This document shows positions 1 to 7,717 of a stretch of 64,000 nt of DNA, one piece after another (position 1 is the stretch's first letter; every line of letters starts with the position of its first letter). This DNA is from Nonomuraea dietziae (GTDB taxonomy: Bacteria; Actinomycetota; Actinomycetes; Streptosporangiales; Streptosporangiaceae): the NCBI RefSeq assembly GCF_014195505.1, contig NZ_JACIBV010000001.1, forward strand, positions 2,666,001 through 2,730,000, given 5' to 3'. The notes beneath the pieces were generated by a model that did no database searches, was not told the DNA's origin, and saw only the letters and a list, made by a program, of their open reading frames with translations. Made by a program: the position numbers and the translations under genes.

Positions 1-176
1 ACGACGGCGAAGACGATGGTGCCGAGGACGCCGAAGGCGGCCCAGCCGAAGGAGCGCGGCGAGAAGCCGCCCACGAACAGCACGCCCACGAGGGGGATCA
101 GCAGGGACGGCAGCATGCGCACCGGATCGATGAGCAGCACCTTGGGGCTCAGCTTCGTGGCGCCCTGCTCGCTCAT
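1..176 (-). CDS. PH-domain (DUF304-like) membrane protein, partial
   Basis: The gene starts at ATG 176 and runs off the left edge after 58 codons, so only the N-terminus is visible. It begins MSEQGATKLSPKVLLIDP, and a hydrophobic stretch starts near residue 21 (LPSLLIPLVGVLFVGG). The start overlaps the stop of the upstream PH-domain gene as ATGA, so the two are translationally coupled. Such pairs in Actinobacteria usually encode a short and a long bacterial PH protein of the YdbS/YdbT kind, whose exact role is not established. The family call rests mainly on the neighbour. Confidence 0.6.
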   Translation of the reverse strand, partial: MSEQGATKLSPKVLLIDPVRMLPSLLIPLVGVLFVGGFSPRSFGWAAFGVLGTIVFAV

Positions 177-703
177 GTGGCGTCGTCCCTGAGCTCTTCG
201 GCCCGCCTGGCCAAGTGCTCGGCGAGCCCGGCGGCGACGGTGTGGTCGAGGCCCTGGATCGTGGAGGAGCCGGCGTGCGAGGCGGTGCGGATCTCCAGCG
301 TGGCCAGGCCGAACAGGCGCTCGAACCAGCTCTGGGCCTTGTCGACGGTCTGGATGCGGCTCACGGGGACGAAGACCCACTCCCTGGTCAGGAAGCCCGA
401 CCTGGCGTAGACGACGTCTCCCGACAGCTCCCACCGATGAACGGCGAAGCGCACGAAAGGCTCCACCACCAGGAACGGCGTGGCGGGCACGAGCACCACG
501 ACCGGCACCAGCCACGAGTTGCCCGACAGCCACAGCGGCAGCCACGACCAGCTCGGTATCCAGGCGGCCAGCAGGAACGACCCCGCGGCGAACAGCACGA
601 GGGCGACCACCGCCTCCAGCAGCCACAGGCGGACGGCCTTGGGCGAGACGCGATGATGGGGGTCACGCAGGGGACCCGCTGGCGGGTCGGGCGCCTCAGT
701 CAC
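173..703 (-). CDS. PH-domain (bPH2/DUF304, YdbS-like) membrane protein
   Basis: This 176-residue protein has a short hydrophilic N-terminus, two transmembrane helices (about residues 27-47 and 59-82) and a C-terminal bacterial PH domain. The domain contains the typical segment RSGFLTREWVFVPVSRIQTV followed by a second beta-rich half (FGLATLEIRTASHAG). It should sit in the cytoplasmic membrane; the ligand of this PH class is unknown. The start is GTG 703. A TAAGCT -10 box on the minus strand (711-716) ends only 7 nt upstream, which suggests a leaderless transcript. It is the first gene of a two-gene operon with the partial PH gene at 1-176. Confidence 0.85.
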   Translation of the reverse strand: MTEAPDPPAGPLRDPHHRVSPKAVRLWLLEAVVALVLFAAGSFLLAAWIPSWSWLPLWLSGNSWLVPVVVLVPATPFLVVEPFVRFAVHRWELSGDVVYARSGFLTREWVFVPVSRIQTVDKAQSWFERLFGLATLEIRTASHAGSSTIQGLDHTVAAGLAEHLARRAEELRDDAT

Positions 704-922
704 AGTGCCCAGCTTAGAAGGGAGCGCCGGCTTTCTGACCGCCTCGGCCGCACCGGGAGCAAGATCGCCCGTGACGACTCCGAATAGGGCTGACGAAGGT
801 CATGGTTGTGTCCAACGTCACCCTTTCCTGCCCCGAATATTCCAGTTTTCAACGGCTTTCCCCGCGACCGAACCTCCCGAACCGGTCGGCGCATCACCGA
901 CAGGCGCGTAGCATTCTCGGGC

Positions 923-1486
923 ATGGGGCAGCCGAACTCGTACACGCGCGTGCGGCGCGCCACCGTCCTGACGGCGGTGGCCGCGCTGTCGCTCGGCGTG
1001 TCCGGCTGCGGCATCCTGAGCGGCCCCGCGCGGGAGATCAGGGAGATCAACGTCAGCAGCTCGAGTCTGCGCGACAAGACCCCCCTTCCGTCGGAATACT
1101 CCTGTCACGGCACGAAGGTGAGCCCGCCACTGCGCTGGTCGAGCGACGTGCTCTCACGTGCCAAGTCGATCGCGATCGTGGTCGACGACACCAGCTCCTC
1201 CAACCCCGCCGTGCAGTGGGTGGTCTACAACATCGACCCGCGCACGACCGAGATCGGCGAAGACGCCGCCTCCGACCCTCCCAAGGAGGCCGGACAGGCG
1301 GCGGTGACCAGCGGCAAGGTCGGCTACGAGCCGCCCTGCGACAAAGAAGGCAGCTATCGTTTCAGCGTCTACGCGTTGAGCGGGCGGCTCAAGGGCACGG
1401 CGAGCGCCTCCCTCCCCGACGTCCTGAAGATGATCGCCGACCAGACCATCGCGCGTGGCCGCCTGACGGCGGTGCACATCGAGTGA
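923..1486 (+). CDS. YbhB/YbcL-type PEBP family lipoprotein
   Basis: This phosphatidylethanolamine-binding-protein-like protein of 187 residues resembles bacterial YbhB/YbcL. Family landmarks are the SCHGTKVSPPLRW segment, the VDDTSSSNPAVQWVVYNI core and the CDKEGSYRFSVYALS strand. The function of the bacterial family is poorly defined (ligand-binding or kinase-inhibitor-like folds). ATG 923 is preferred over an upstream in-frame ATG at 806. From 923 the protein has an N-terminal signal with arginines at 9, 11 and 12 and a lipobox VSGC with Cys29, which makes it a cell-surface lipoprotein. A TAGCAT -10 box at 909-914 ends 8 nt before the ATG, in keeping with leaderless transcription. It stands alone. 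Confidence 0.85.
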   Translation: MGQPNSYTRVRRATVLTAVAALSLGVSGCGILSGPAREIREINVSSSSLRDKTPLPSEYSCHGTKVSPPLRWSSDVLSRAKSIAIVVDDTSSSNPAVQWVVYNIDPRTTEIGEDAASDPPKEAGQAAVTSGKVGYEPPCDKEGSYRFSVYALSGRLKGTASASLPDVLKMIADQTIARGRLTAVHIE

Positions 1487-1523
1487 TGGCCCGAACGCTG
1501 CTGGTAGTAGTGGTTACCAATTC

Positions 1524-1552
1524 TTCACTTAGGGTGTGACAACGCTCATAGT
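1524..1552 (+). promoter_or_regulatory. Candidate sigma70-type promoter for the 1670 gene
   Basis: TTCACT (1524-1529) and CATAGT (1547-1552) are separated by 17 bp. Transcription would start near 1559, giving a leader of about 110 nt before ATG 1670. The leader has no obvious hairpin by eye. Confidence 0.5.
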
Positions 1553-1669
1553 GGTCCGACACAATCAGATCCGTTCGCTGTGCGTTGGTGATCAAAGGGG
1601 GCAGATCGCGTCGATGGCCGCGCGATCTCACCGGCGCCGCTGGCAGGCCATGGCCTTGAGGGTGGTGCA

Positions 1670-3055
1670 ATGACTGCGGTCGTACTGGTACTCGTCGCCG
1701 TCGTGCTCCTCGTGCTCGTAGTCGTGGCACTGGGCATGCGTTCGATGAACAAGCGAGAGAGCTCGCTCCCGCCGGAGCGGCTCAAAGCAATGGCCGAGGA
1801 AGGGGAGATGACCCAGGCTCGGTCGACCGACGAGTTCGCCGCGCACGAGCCCAGGATGGTCAACTTCAGCCCCGACTTCAGCCCCATAGACGAGCACAAG
1901 CAGCCGAAGCCGGTTCGCACGGGCCAGCGCGGCAAGCGCGGCGTCGACGAGTGGGGCAACGGCGCCGCCGATGACGACGACGAGGAGTTCTGGGCCAACA
2001 TCCGCAGCGAGGCCACCGAGGGCGGCTTCGGCGCGGGCGGCACCGTCAAGGCGCGCATGGCGGCCAGCAGGCCCGTCGAGCCCGAGCGTCCCGCGGCCGA
2101 CCCTTCGAGTGAGCGCACGGTCCAGCTTCCGCTGCCGCAGCGCCCCGCCGCCGCCCCTGTCGCTCCCGTGGCCCCCGCCGCCGCCGCCAACCCGCTGGCC
2201 GACCTCGTCGAGCCCGCACCGCGTCGCGAGTCGCGGCGTGAGTCGCGACGCGAGCGGAAGTCCGAGCCCCGGCCCGAGCCGCGTCCCGTGCCCTCCGCCG
2301 CCGAGCTGGCCGACCAGCGCACGATGACCTTCGCGGCACCGACGCCCGACGTGATGAGCATTCTCGGCGCCGGAGCCACGCCCGTCCCCCAGGCCCAGCC
2401 CGAGCCGCGCCAGGTGAGCGGGTCCTTCCCCGCGGTCTCCGCCAGCGGCTCCTTCCCCGTCGTCAACAGCGGCTCGTTCCCCGTGGCGCCCTCGGGCCCG
2501 ATCCACGGCGCGCCGACCAGTGACCCCTTCCCCGCCTACGGCGCGGTCGAGTCCGAGGCCACCTGGCAGTCGCAGCAGGCCGCCCCCGGCGCGACCTCGG
2601 GCTCGTGGGCCGCCGCCGCCCACCACGACGTCCTCGACGACGCCGCCCCCGTCACCTCCTCCTGGCCCGCCTTCGAGCAGCCGCACAGGGAGCCGGCCCC
2701 CGCCTCCTACCCCAACTCCTACGAGGTGCGCGCGGGCTGGGCCGTCTCCGACGACGACGCGCTGACGGGCCCGACGCCCGCCGCCACCACTCCGACCGCT
2801 CCTGGCAGGGCGGTCACGCCCTATGACGACGTGCTGTCGGGTGGGCAGTACTCCGCCTCCTCCTACGAGCAGCCCCAGGCTCCGTACGTGCCTCCGGCGA
2901 CGCCCGCCGCCTGGCCCGAGCCGCCCGCCGCGAACGCCAGCTGGCCGTCCTATGGCGAGATGTACGGCGAGCCCGAGACGGAGGCGGCCAGGCAGGGCCG
3001 CAGGGGCAGCCACCACCGGGCCCCCGATCAGGACTTCCCCGACTATTACCGCTGA
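1670..3055 (+). CDS. Membrane-anchored low-complexity protein of unknown function
   Basis: I recognise no catalytic domain. The 461-residue product starts with one strong transmembrane helix (about residues 2-22, MTAVVLVLVAVVLLVLVVVA), followed by a charged segment including SMNKRESSLPPERLKAMAEE and an acidic DDDDEEFWANIR patch near 105. About 300 residues of Ala/Pro/Ser-rich sequence follow. That tail holds small internal repeats: RRESRRESRRE near 187-197 and three GSFP-V/A blocks near 250-273. The likely topology is a short external end with a long disordered cytoplasmic tail, as in actinobacterial scaffold or cell-envelope proteins, but this is inference. A GAGGG ribosome site lies about 9 nt upstream of the ATG. 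Confidence 0.7.
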   Translation: MTAVVLVLVAVVLLVLVVVALGMRSMNKRESSLPPERLKAMAEEGEMTQARSTDEFAAHEPRMVNFSPDFSPIDEHKQPKPVRTGQRGKRGVDEWGNGAADDDDEEFWANIRSEATEGGFGAGGTVKARMAASRPVEPERPAADPSSERTVQLPLPQRPAAAPVAPVAPAAAANPLADLVEPAPRRESRRESRRERKSEPRPEPRPVPSAAELADQRTMTFAAPTPDVMSILGAGATPVPQAQPEPRQVSGSFPAVSASGSFPVVNSGSFPVAPSGPIHGAPTSDPFPAYGAVESEATWQSQQAAPGATSGSWAAAAHHDVLDDAAPVTSSWPAFEQPHREPAPASYPNSYEVRAGWAVSDDDALTGPTPAATTPTAPGRAVTPYDDVLSGGQYSASSYEQPQAPYVPPATPAAWPEPPAANASWPSYGEMYGEPETEAARQGRRGSHHRAPDQDFPDYYR

Positions 3056-3101
3056 TCGTAAAGGCCTGTCGTAACACTCCAACTCCGGGAGTGAAAACCG
3101 T

Positions 3102-3107
3102 TACAGT
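3102..3107 (+). promoter_or_regulatory. -10 box of a leaderless promoter (SulP-CA gene)
   Basis: TACAGT ends 6 nt before GTG 3114, placing the expected transcription start at the start codon. No good TTGACA-like -35 is visible. Confidence 0.45.
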
Positions 3108-3113
3108 CTGGCG

Positions 3114-5336
3114 GTGGACACTCAGAGTAATGGACTGACTGCCCTCAGATACGACGTGCTCGCGTCGCTGGTCGTCTTCCTCGTCGCGGTCCCGCTGTCG
3201 CTCGGCATCGCCGTCGCCTCGGACGCGCCGCTGGCGGCGGGGCTGATCGCGGCGGTCGTGGGCGGGGTGGTCGCAGGACTGTTCGGCGGCTCGGCCGTAC
3301 AGGTGAGCGGGCCGGCCGCGGGCCTGGCCCTGGTCGTGGCCGATCTCGTGCACACGTACGGCTGGCGGGCCACCTGCATGATCACGCTGATGGCCGGGGT
3401 CGTACAGCTGGTGCTCGGCGCCTTCAAAGCCGCGAGGGCCGCGCTGGCGGTCTCCCCCGCCGTCATCCATGGCATGCTCGCGGGCGTCGGCGTGGTGATC
3501 GCGCTCTCCCAGCTGCACGTGGTGCTGGGCGGCAGCCCGCAGAGTTCGGCCGTCGCCAACCTTCTCGAGCTGCCCGCGCAGATCGTGGGCGTGCACAACC
3601 ACGCCGCGGCCGTCGGGCTGATCACGATCGGCGTCCTGCTGGTGTGGAAGTGGCTGCCGAGCAGGATCAGGGTGGTCCCCGCACCGCTGGCGGCGCTGTT
3701 CCTCGCCTCCTCGGCCGCCGCCGTCCTCGGCCTGGACATCACCAGGGTGGAGCTGCCCGACGGACTCCTGCAGTGGGCGCCTCCCGTGCTGCCGGCCGGC
3801 GACTGGCACGGCATCGCCGCCGCGGTGCTGCTGGTGGCGCTGCTCGCGGGGGTGGAGTCGCTGCTGTGCTCGGTGGCCACCGACCAGCAGCACGACGGCC
3901 CGCGCACCGACCTCGACAGGGAGCTGCGCGGCCAGGGGATGGCCAACGTCGTGTCGGGCCTGCTCGGTGGCCTGCCCATCGCGGGCGTGATCGTCCGCAG
4001 CACCACCAACGTGCGGGCAGGCGCGCGCACCCGCTGGTCGACGGTCATGCACGGGATCTGGGTGCTGGTCTTCGTGCTGTGCTTCGGCTGGACGATCCAG
4101 CTGATCCCGATGGAGGCGCTGGCCGCGCTGCTGGCCTTCATCGGGCTGCAGATGTTCAACCTGGGCCACGTGCGGAAGGTGCACGGCCACGGCGAGGTTC
4201 CCGTCTACCTGGTCACTCTGGCGGGCGTGGTCGTGCTCGGCCTGGCCGAGGGGGTGCTGTTCGGGCTGGCGCTGGCCGTCCTGCTCGCCCTGCGGCGGCT
4301 CACGGGGGTCTCCGTGCAGGTACGGCAGGAGCCCGAGGGCCGCCGACACGTGACGATCTCGGGCTCGCTCACCTTCCTCGGCGTGCCGAGGCTCACCGAC
4401 GCGCTGGGGGCGATCCCGCCGGGCGTGCCGGTCGACCTCGACCTCAACATCGACTTCATGGACAACGCCGCGTTCGAGGCGCTCCACTCCTGGCGGCTCA
4501 AGCACGAGCGTTCGGGCGGCAGCGTCGACATCGACGAGCTGCACGACGAGTGGTACGCCCTCGCGGCCGGCGGCAACCACATGTTCCCCGCCAAGACCCC
4601 GCCGAAGGCGCACGAGCGCTGGTGGCTGCCGTGGGCGCACCGCCGCCGCAGGGGCGCCGCCGTACCGCCGCAGGGCGGGCCCGCCGAGTGCGAGCTGACG
4701 GTGGGCGCCAGGGAGTTCCACCGCAGGACGGCCCCGCTGGTGCGGCCCATCTTCACCGAGCTGGCCCGCAGGCAGCAGCCCACGCACCTGTTCATCACCT
4801 GCGCCGACTCCCGCATAGTGCCGACGCTGATCACGGCCAGCGGTCCAGGCGACCTGTTCGTGGTGCGCAACATCGGCAACCTCGTTCCCCGACACGGCGC
4901 GCAGCCCCACGACGACTCGGTGTCGGCTGCGATCGAGTACGCCACCCAGGTGTTGGGGGTACGGACGATCACGGTGTGCGGGCACTCCGGGTGCGGGGCG
5001 ATGGCGGGGCTGCTGTCGGGCGGGGCCAAGGCGGGCAGCATGCCGGGGTTGCGGCGCTGGCTGCGGCACGGCAACCACAGCCTGGCCAGGTTCATCCACA
5101 CCGACAGCGACGGGAGCGACACCGGGCCGCTGGACCGGCTGTGCAGGGTCAACGTCATCCAGCAGCTGGAGAACCTGCGGACGCACCGCAAGGTGGACGA
5201 GCAGGTGCGGGCGGGGACGCTGGAGCTGGTGGGGCTCTACTTCGACATCGCCTCCGCCAGGGTCCACATCCTGCCGACCCCCGTGCTCGGCGAGCCCACG
5301 CCGGATCCACACCCCGCACCCACCCTTCCTGCGTAG
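3114..5336 (+). CDS. SulP-family anion transporter fused to beta-carbonic anhydrase
   Basis: This 740-residue fusion carries a SulP (SLC26-like) membrane domain (about residues 10-400), a shortened STAS-like segment (about 400-480) and a beta-carbonic anhydrase (about 520-730). Zinc ligands are visible as Cys563, His624 and Cys627, with the catalytic Asp565/Arg567 pair in CADSR and the CGHSGCG motif. The membrane half likely moves bicarbonate or another inorganic anion while the cytoplasmic half interconverts CO2 and bicarbonate, so the fusion could couple uptake to hydration. SulP-CA fusions are known in bacteria; the substrate here is inferred. It starts at GTG 3114, and a TACAGT box at 3102-3107 ends 6 nt upstream, so it is probably leaderless. 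Confidence 0.92.
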   Translation: MDTQSNGLTALRYDVLASLVVFLVAVPLSLGIAVASDAPLAAGLIAAVVGGVVAGLFGGSAVQVSGPAAGLALVVADLVHTYGWRATCMITLMAGVVQLVLGAFKAARAALAVSPAVIHGMLAGVGVVIALSQLHVVLGGSPQSSAVANLLELPAQIVGVHNHAAAVGLITIGVLLVWKWLPSRIRVVPAPLAALFLASSAAAVLGLDITRVELPDGLLQWAPPVLPAGDWHGIAAAVLLVALLAGVESLLCSVATDQQHDGPRTDLDRELRGQGMANVVSGLLGGLPIAGVIVRSTTNVRAGARTRWSTVMHGIWVLVFVLCFGWTIQLIPMEALAALLAFIGLQMFNLGHVRKVHGHGEVPVYLVTLAGVVVLGLAEGVLFGLALAVLLALRRLTGVSVQVRQEPEGRRHVTISGSLTFLGVPRLTDALGAIPPGVPVDLDLNIDFMDNAAFEALHSWRLKHERSGGSVDIDELHDEWYALAAGGNHMFPAKTPPKAHERWWLPWAHRRRRGAAVPPQGGPAECELTVGAREFHRRTAPLVRPIFTELARRQQPTHLFITCADSRIVPTLITASGPGDLFVVRNIGNLVPRHGAQPHDDSVSAAIEYATQVLGVRTITVCGHSGCGAMAGLLSGGAKAGSMPGLRRWLRHGNHSLARFIHTDSDGSDTGPLDRLCRVNVIQQLENLRTHRKVDEQVRAGTLELVGLYFDIASARVHILPTPVLGEPTPDPHPAPTLPA

Positions 5337-5347
5337 CACCCACCTCG

Positions 5348-5376
5348 CCGAGAGCGGCGCCCTCCTCCGCTCTCGG
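5348..5376 (+). terminator. Hairpin terminator after the SulP-CA gene
   Basis: A perfect 10-bp stem (CCGAGAGCGG at 5348-5357 with CCGCTCTCGG at 5367-5376) and a 9-nt loop begin 11 nt after the stop codon. There is no U-tract, as is usual in high-GC actinobacteria. Confidence 0.7.
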
Positions 5377-5458
5377 TGAAGGTGACCGGTTTCGCAGGCC
5401 GTACGCGCGCCTCCCCCTACGCTCTCGGTGAAGAGGTGACTGGATTCGCATGCCGTAC
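5368..5458 (+). repeat. Imperfect direct repeat of about 38 bp, two copies
   Basis: Copy one (5368-5404) and copy two (5420-5458) share CGCTCTCGGTGAA, then GGTGACYGG, TTCGCA and GCCGTAC. They differ by a two-base insertion and a few substitutions, and their starts are 52 bp apart. The first copy begins inside the terminator hairpin. The second ends just before the epimerase start, so the repeat may carry promoter or operator elements. Confidence 0.7.
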
Positions 5459-5473
5459 CCGAAGAATGCTCTT

Positions 5474-6493
5474 ATGAGAGTTCTGGTCATCGGAGGGTCG
5501 GCGTTCCTCGGGCGTGCGTTCGTCACGGAGGCGCTCGCCCGTGGGCACGAGGTCACCACGTTCAACAGGGGGCAGAGCTACCCCGACGTCCCGGGAACGG
5601 AGGCCGTGCACGGCGACAGGGAGGTGACGGCCGACCTCGAGCGCCTGGTGGAGGGGCGGCAGTGGGACATCGTCGTGGACACCTCCGCCTACGTGCCGCG
5701 CGTGGCGGGCGAGTCCGCGCGGCTGCTGTCGGGCCACGCGAGCACCTACGTCTTCGTCTCCTCGGTCTCGGCCGTGCGCGACTTCCCCGCCAAGCCCGCC
5801 ACCGACTCCTCGGGACTGTGGGACTGCGAGCCTGACGCGGGCCCCGAGGACGGCGACTACGGCGTGCTCAAGGCGGGCTGCGAGCGCGCCGTGGAGCAGG
5901 GGTTCGCGGGCAACGTCCTGATCATCCAGCCGGGTCTGATCCTCGGCCCGCACGAGAACGTCGCCAGGCTCCCGTGGTGGCTGACGAGGATCTCGCTCGG
6001 CGGCCGGGTGCTGGCGCCCGGCGACCCCTCGGTGGCCATGCAGCTGATCGACGCCCGCGACATCGCGATCTTCAGCTACGACCAGGCGGAGAAGGGCGTC
6101 AGCGACCGCTTCATGGTCACCGGCCCGCAGGGCAACACGACCTACGGCGAGTGGCTGGAGCTGTGCAGGCAGGTCACGGGCTCGGACGCGGAGTTCGTCT
6201 GGGTGGAGGACCAGTTCCTGGTCGACCACGAGGTCAAGGTCTGGATCGAGCTGCCGCTGTGGGCGCCCGCCGGCCCTGACATGGACAACTTCTGGAAGGT
6301 CTCCACGTCCAAGGCCGAGGCCGCGGGGCTGCGCTGCAGGCCCGTCGTCGAGACGGTGAGGGACACCTGGGAGTGGCTGAAGGAGATCCCGGTCTCGGAG
6401 CGGGTGTTCGGCAGGAAGAACGTCCACGGCATCGCCCCTGAGAAGGAGGCCGCCATCCTCGCCGACTGGTCCGCCCGCGAGTCCGGCGGCTGA
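5474..6493 (+). CDS. NAD-dependent epimerase/dehydratase family protein
   Basis: This is an atypical short-chain dehydrogenase of 339 residues. The N-terminal Rossmann motif reads GGSAFLG (residues 7-13), and a FNRG segment follows beta-2. The protein resembles the actinobacterial NAD-dependent epimerase/reductase group acting on nucleotide sugars or related substrates. The usual YxxxK pair is less clear: YGVLKAGCE at about residues 127-135 supplies Tyr and Lys. ATG 5474 (MRVLVIGGSAFLG) is chosen because it places the nucleotide fold directly at the N-terminus; an upstream ATG at 5450 lies inside the direct repeat. It converges with the DUF2269-like gene across a strong terminator. The substrate is unknown. 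Confidence 0.85.
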   Translation: MRVLVIGGSAFLGRAFVTEALARGHEVTTFNRGQSYPDVPGTEAVHGDREVTADLERLVEGRQWDIVVDTSAYVPRVAGESARLLSGHASTYVFVSSVSAVRDFPAKPATDSSGLWDCEPDAGPEDGDYGVLKAGCERAVEQGFAGNVLIIQPGLILGPHENVARLPWWLTRISLGGRVLAPGDPSVAMQLIDARDIAIFSYDQAEKGVSDRFMVTGPQGNTTYGEWLELCRQVTGSDAEFVWVEDQFLVDHEVKVWIELPLWAPAGPDMDNFWKVSTSKAEAAGLRCRPVVETVRDTWEWLKEIPVSERVFGRKNVHGIAPEKEAAILADWSARESGG

Positions 6494-6500
6494 GCTGACG

Positions 6501-6534
6501 AGCGGGGTGCGGACGCGACCGCCCGCACCCCGCT
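6501..6534. terminator. Bidirectional hairpin terminator
   Basis: A 12-bp perfect stem (6501-6512 with 6523-6534, core GCGGGGTGCGG) with a 10-nt loop sits exactly between two convergent genes that end at 6493 and 6535. Confidence 0.85.
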
Positions 6535-7026
6535 TCAGCCGTCCGCTCCGGGACGGACGATCATCATGACGACGACCACCGCCCACAGCAGGTTGTAGAT
6601 CCCCGCGAGCATGGAGAGCCTGCGCAGCCTGGCGCCGTCGTCCGGCTCGGCGAGCGCCTCGCGCTGAAGCGGGTAGATCCACAGGGCCAGCAGGACGCCC
6701 GCCGCGGCGGTGAGCACCATGGAGACGGTGATCCAGATCTCCCCCATCCGGCCCTGGACGAGGGCCAGGACGATCCCCACGACCGGCACGACGATGCCGA
6801 AGAGGCTGTAGCCCCTGGTGATGCGGAGCAGCGCGACGGCCACGGACCGGTTCCGCTCCCCCGACGCCTCCTGGAGAGTGCCGGCGGCGGCGCCTCCGCC
6901 TGCCGTCCCTGCGGGGACGCCGGCGGCGACCGGCGCGTAGCGGGGGAACAGACTCGTCGCGACGGCCGAGCCCCCGACGAAGACGATGCCGGCCAGCACG
7001 TGCACCGACAGCAACAGCTTTTCCAT
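6535..7026 (-). CDS. DUF2269-like small integral membrane protein
   Basis: This 163-residue protein has four predicted transmembrane helices, at about residues 6-24, 72-90, 95-113 and 137-156. It starts MEKLLLSVHVLAGIVFVGG, which resembles the DUF2269/CopD-like fold with a histidine in helix one. A glycine/alanine-rich loop spans about 32-54. Its role is unknown. The ATG at 7026 has a good GAGGGAGC ribosome site. The gene lies directly downstream of a MarR regulator on the same strand, and two matching palindromes (7046-7092) lie in its promoter, so it is very likely the target of that regulator. Confidence 0.8.
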   Translation of the reverse strand: MEKLLLSVHVLAGIVFVGGSAVATSLFPRYAPVAAGVPAGTAGGGAAAGTLQEASGERNRSVAVALLRITRGYSLFGIVVPVVGIVLALVQGRMGEIWITVSMVLTAAAGVLLALWIYPLQREALAEPDDGARLRRLSMLAGIYNLLWAVVVVMMIVRPGADG

Positions 7027-7045
7027 GAACGCTCCCTCAGCTAAC

Positions 7046-7092
7046 CTTCAGGCAGATTGAAGGCTAGCACGAAAGCTTCAGGCAGGTTGAAG
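7046..7092 (-). promoter_or_regulatory. Twin 17-bp palindromic operators (MarR-type)
   Basis: CTTCAGGCAGATTGAAG (7046-7062) and CTTCAGGCAGGTTGAAG (7076-7092) are near-identical inverted repeats CTTCA-N7-TGAAG, exactly 30 bp apart, about three helical turns. On the minus strand a candidate -10 (TAGCCT) lies between them. Occupancy would therefore block the promoter of the membrane-protein gene starting at 7026. Confidence 0.85.
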
Positions 7093-7103
7093 CTCGGCGG
7101 GGC

Positions 7104-7550
7104 TCACGACGGCTCGCCACTCTGGAACGCCGCGCGGACGGCATCGGCCACCTGCCGCTGGATGGGGTCGGCCTCCGGCCCGAACAGCAGGTCGTCGACG
7201 CTCGCCACCGCCTGTCTCGCCGCATGGAGGAGGCTGGTGCCGTCCGGGGTGATCTCGATGGTCGAGGCGGAGCCCGCGCGGGCGGTGTTGTCGCGCACCA
7301 GCCCGGCGCCGGCCAGCACCTTCACCGCGGCGTGGACGCTCTGCACGGTGGTGCCCGACATCCTGGCCAGGTCGCTGAAGGACACCCCGGGCAGGCCGGC
7401 GATGTGGCCGAGCAGCCCGAGCCTGCTGACGGTGAGATCGAGCGGGGCGAGAGCGGCGTTGAGCTCGGACTCGATTCTGCGCGCCAGCGTCAGCAGGACG
7501 ATGGAGGGGCTGGTCACGGGCGGGCGGGGGCGGCCGTTCTCGTTCGTCAC
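7104..7550 (-). CDS. MarR-family transcriptional regulator
   Basis: This 148-residue winged-helix protein shows the MarR layout: an N-terminal dimerisation helix (SIVLLTLARRIESELNAALA), a helix-turn-helix (VSFSDLARMSGTTVQSVHAAVKVL), a wing (VRDNTARAGSASTIEITPDG) and a C-terminal dimer helix. Start GTG 7550 is chosen by alignment to family length. A GGGAAG precedes it immediately, so the start is less certain, and an in-frame GTG lies 11 codons inside. It should repress or activate the membrane protein gene just downstream through the twin palindromes at 7046-7092. The ligand is unknown. Confidence 0.85.
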   Translation of the reverse strand: MTNENGRPRPPVTSPSIVLLTLARRIESELNAALAPLDLTVSRLGLLGHIAGLPGVSFSDLARMSGTTVQSVHAAVKVLAGAGLVRDNTARAGSASTIEITPDGTSLLHAARQAVASVDDLLFGPEADPIQRQVADAVRAAFQSGEPS

Positions 7551-7717
7551 CTTCCCAGTTTCCCGCACCCTCCACCGTGCCGCCTGTTTCGGTGGCGGAA
7601 AGCCGAGCGTCGAGGAGGGGCAGGGGGGTGGACCCAGGCCGCCGACGCCGTGGCGAACGGCCTGCTGCTGCACGACTGCCGAGCGAGCGCACTCGTCGTG
7701 ACGGGCCGCTTGCCTGG

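Noticed and set aside
2814..5339. 841-codon minus-strand open frame opposite the SulP-CA gene
   Set aside because: It is a GC-driven shadow: the plus-strand product has full SulP and carbonic anhydrase motifs, and the reverse frame is His/Arg/Gln-rich without domains.
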